In this document: positions 6,082 through 6,519 of the stretch, piece by piece | Layout: every line of letters begins with the position of its first letter | Numbering within the stretch: position 1 is the first letter of the stretch | Assembly: GCA_905234575.1 (NCBI GenBank) | Contig: CAJOIG010000173.1 | Location: forward strand, 1-6,519 | Source of the DNA: an uncultured Oscillospiraceae bacterium | Lineage (GTDB): Bacteria > Bacillota > Clostridia > Oscillospirales > Oscillospiraceae | DNA length: 6,519 nt | Direction of reading: 5' to 3' | The notes under the pieces: model-generated | What the model saw: the letters and a program-made list of their open reading frames with translations, nothing else | Database searches by the model: none | Told to the model about the DNA's origin: nothing | Program-made: the position numbers and the translations under genes

Positions 6082-6147
6082 ATGAGTATAACCCGTATAC
6101 TGTTTGTCTGCCACGGCAGGGTACTGGCGAGCCTCGATTTGCCCTGA
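6082..6147 (+). pseudogene. Stop-interrupted fragment resembling the start of a low-molecular-weight protein tyrosine phosphatase
   Basis: An ATG at 6082, with TTGGAGG ending 4 nt upstream, begins MSITRILFVCHGR and reaches a stop at 6145-6147 after 21 codons. The start matches low-molecular-weight tyrosine phosphatases, which begin with [ILV]LFVCxGN and carry the CX5R phosphate-binding loop. Here the Cys (residue 10) is present, but the Asn is replaced by Arg and the loop Arg is missing, so the peptide cannot be an active phosphatase. The same frame stays open after the stop to a second TGA at 6301-6303, including a 29-codon stretch from ATG 6214, with no phosphatase similarity that I can see. 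It could be gene decay, an insertion scar, or a short leader peptide. Confidence 0.45.
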
Positions 6148-6231
6148 TTATCCACGAAAAGCCACGATCCGGAAGAACTTTTACTACTGATTTACTACTT
6201 TTTCAGCCCCGGTATGACAACAACCAAAACG

Positions 6232-6269
6232 CCGACGGGAGCAGCCCGATTTTGGGCCGCTCTCGCCGG
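6232..6269. repeat. Long imperfect inverted repeat (16-position stem)
   Basis: Arms 6232-6247 and 6254-6269 pair around a GATTTT loop with two A-C mismatches and one G-T pair on the plus strand. On the minus strand the two A-C positions become G-U wobbles, so the hairpin is more stable in a minus-strand RNA, and there it is followed by a T-rich stretch (CGTTTTGGTTGTTG). It may act as a second terminator for the regulator gene at the right edge, or be part of a degenerate mobile sequence. The stretch 5980-6351 holds no intact gene. Confidence 0.5.
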
Positions 6270-6311
6270 TTTCATCGTTTCGGTCAAACCAGATCATGCC
6301 TGACCACAGCA

Positions 6312-6343
6312 AAACACGCCGGACTAACTCGCCCGGCGTGTTT
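6312..6343. terminator. Bidirectional intrinsic terminator
   Basis: A perfect 11-bp stem (6312-6322 with 6333-6343) with a 10-nt loop has an A-run on its left and TTTTT (6341-6345) on its right, so it reads as an intrinsic terminator on both strands. It ends the minus-strand regulator gene, whose stop lies 9 bp to the right, and stops anything arriving from the left. Confidence 0.85.
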
Positions 6344-6351
6344 TTACTGTG

Positions 6352-6519
6352 TCACTCCCTGTCGCTCTTGTGCTCATGACCGTGGCCGTGCTCGCCATGA
6401 TGTCCGTGATGTTTCAGGTGGTCCTCTTTCCAGGTGGTCTGCAGCTTGGATAGGAGCTCCTTCAGTGCGGACTGTTCCTTCTCCGTGAGGCACCGGAACA
6501 TGGCGCTCTCGTCTTTGCC
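6352..6519 (-). CDS. Probable MarR-family transcriptional regulator, C-terminal 55 residues with His-rich tail (5' end outside window)
   Basis: The minus-strand frame is open from the right edge to a TGA at 6354-6352. The visible part reads MFRCLTEKEQSALKELLSKLQTTW, which resembles the last dimerisation helix of MarR-family winged-helix regulators, where LTEEE...L..LL.KL is common. It is followed by a tail with nine histidines in 17 residues (HLKHHGHHGEHGHGHEH), ending KSDRE. Such tails bind transition metals such as nickel or zinc, and histidine-tailed MarR proteins occur in gut Firmicutes. The tail may sense or store metal, or be a passive extension. The DNA-binding domain is not visible, so the family call rests on a short helix and is moderately sure. 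Its transcript ends at the terminator just downstream. Confidence 0.65.
   Translation of the reverse strand, partial: GKDESAMFRCLTEKEQSALKELLSKLQTTWKEDHLKHHGHHGEHGHGHEHKSDRE

Noticed and set aside
6072..6488. Plus-strand open frame of 138 codons across the right-hand intergenic region
   Set aside because: It runs through a perfect bidirectional terminator and antisense to the MarR-like C-terminus, and has no recognisable domain.

Overview
The window is GC-rich, compactly organised bacterial DNA. Strong AGGAGG-type ribosome binding sites, a GHKL histidine kinase paired with a LytTR response regulator, a cytidylate-kinase-like protein and a CoA-transferase of the butyrate type all point to an anaerobic Firmicute. 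A high-GC gut Clostridium relative (Oscillospiraceae-like) is my best guess. This is inference from gene content and style, not from a marker gene.

Layout from left to right. Bases 3-530 (+) hold the C-terminal ~40% of an acetyl-CoA hydrolase/CoA-transferase family enzyme, followed by two hairpins (563-584 and 602-626) that separate it from the converging gene. Bases 644-2794 (-) encode a 716-residue secreted alpha/beta hydrolase that I recognise as tannase-like (subtype B). A 195-bp divergent intergenic region (2795-2989) carries a weak minus-strand promoter, a near-perfect 14-bp direct repeat with 20-bp period, and a strong plus-strand promoter. Bases 2990-5066 (+) are a two-gene operon: a membrane histidine kinase (443 aa) and a LytTR response regulator (247 aa), 1 bp apart. 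A terminator (5189-5216) closes it. A separate unit with an extended -10 promoter and a foldable leader drives a cytidylate-kinase-like protein (5386-5979). Bases 5980-6351 hold no intact gene: there is a stop-interrupted fragment resembling the start of a low-molecular-weight protein tyrosine phosphatase, a long hairpin, and a bidirectional terminator (6312-6343). The right edge (6352-6519, -) is the C-terminus of a probable MarR-family regulator with a histidine-rich tail.

The most interesting part is 644-5066. The divergent arrangement, the tandem repeat placed just upstream of the weak hydrolase promoter, and the LytTR output domain of the adjacent regulator together suggest a dedicated sensory circuit controlling a secreted phenolic-ester hydrolase. 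The hydrolase itself is unusual. Compared with the Lactiplantibacillus plantarum tannase as I remember it, the segment carrying the substrate-binding Lys and Glu lies after the catalytic acid/His segment rather than before it. Low-complexity linkers flank the acid/His segment.
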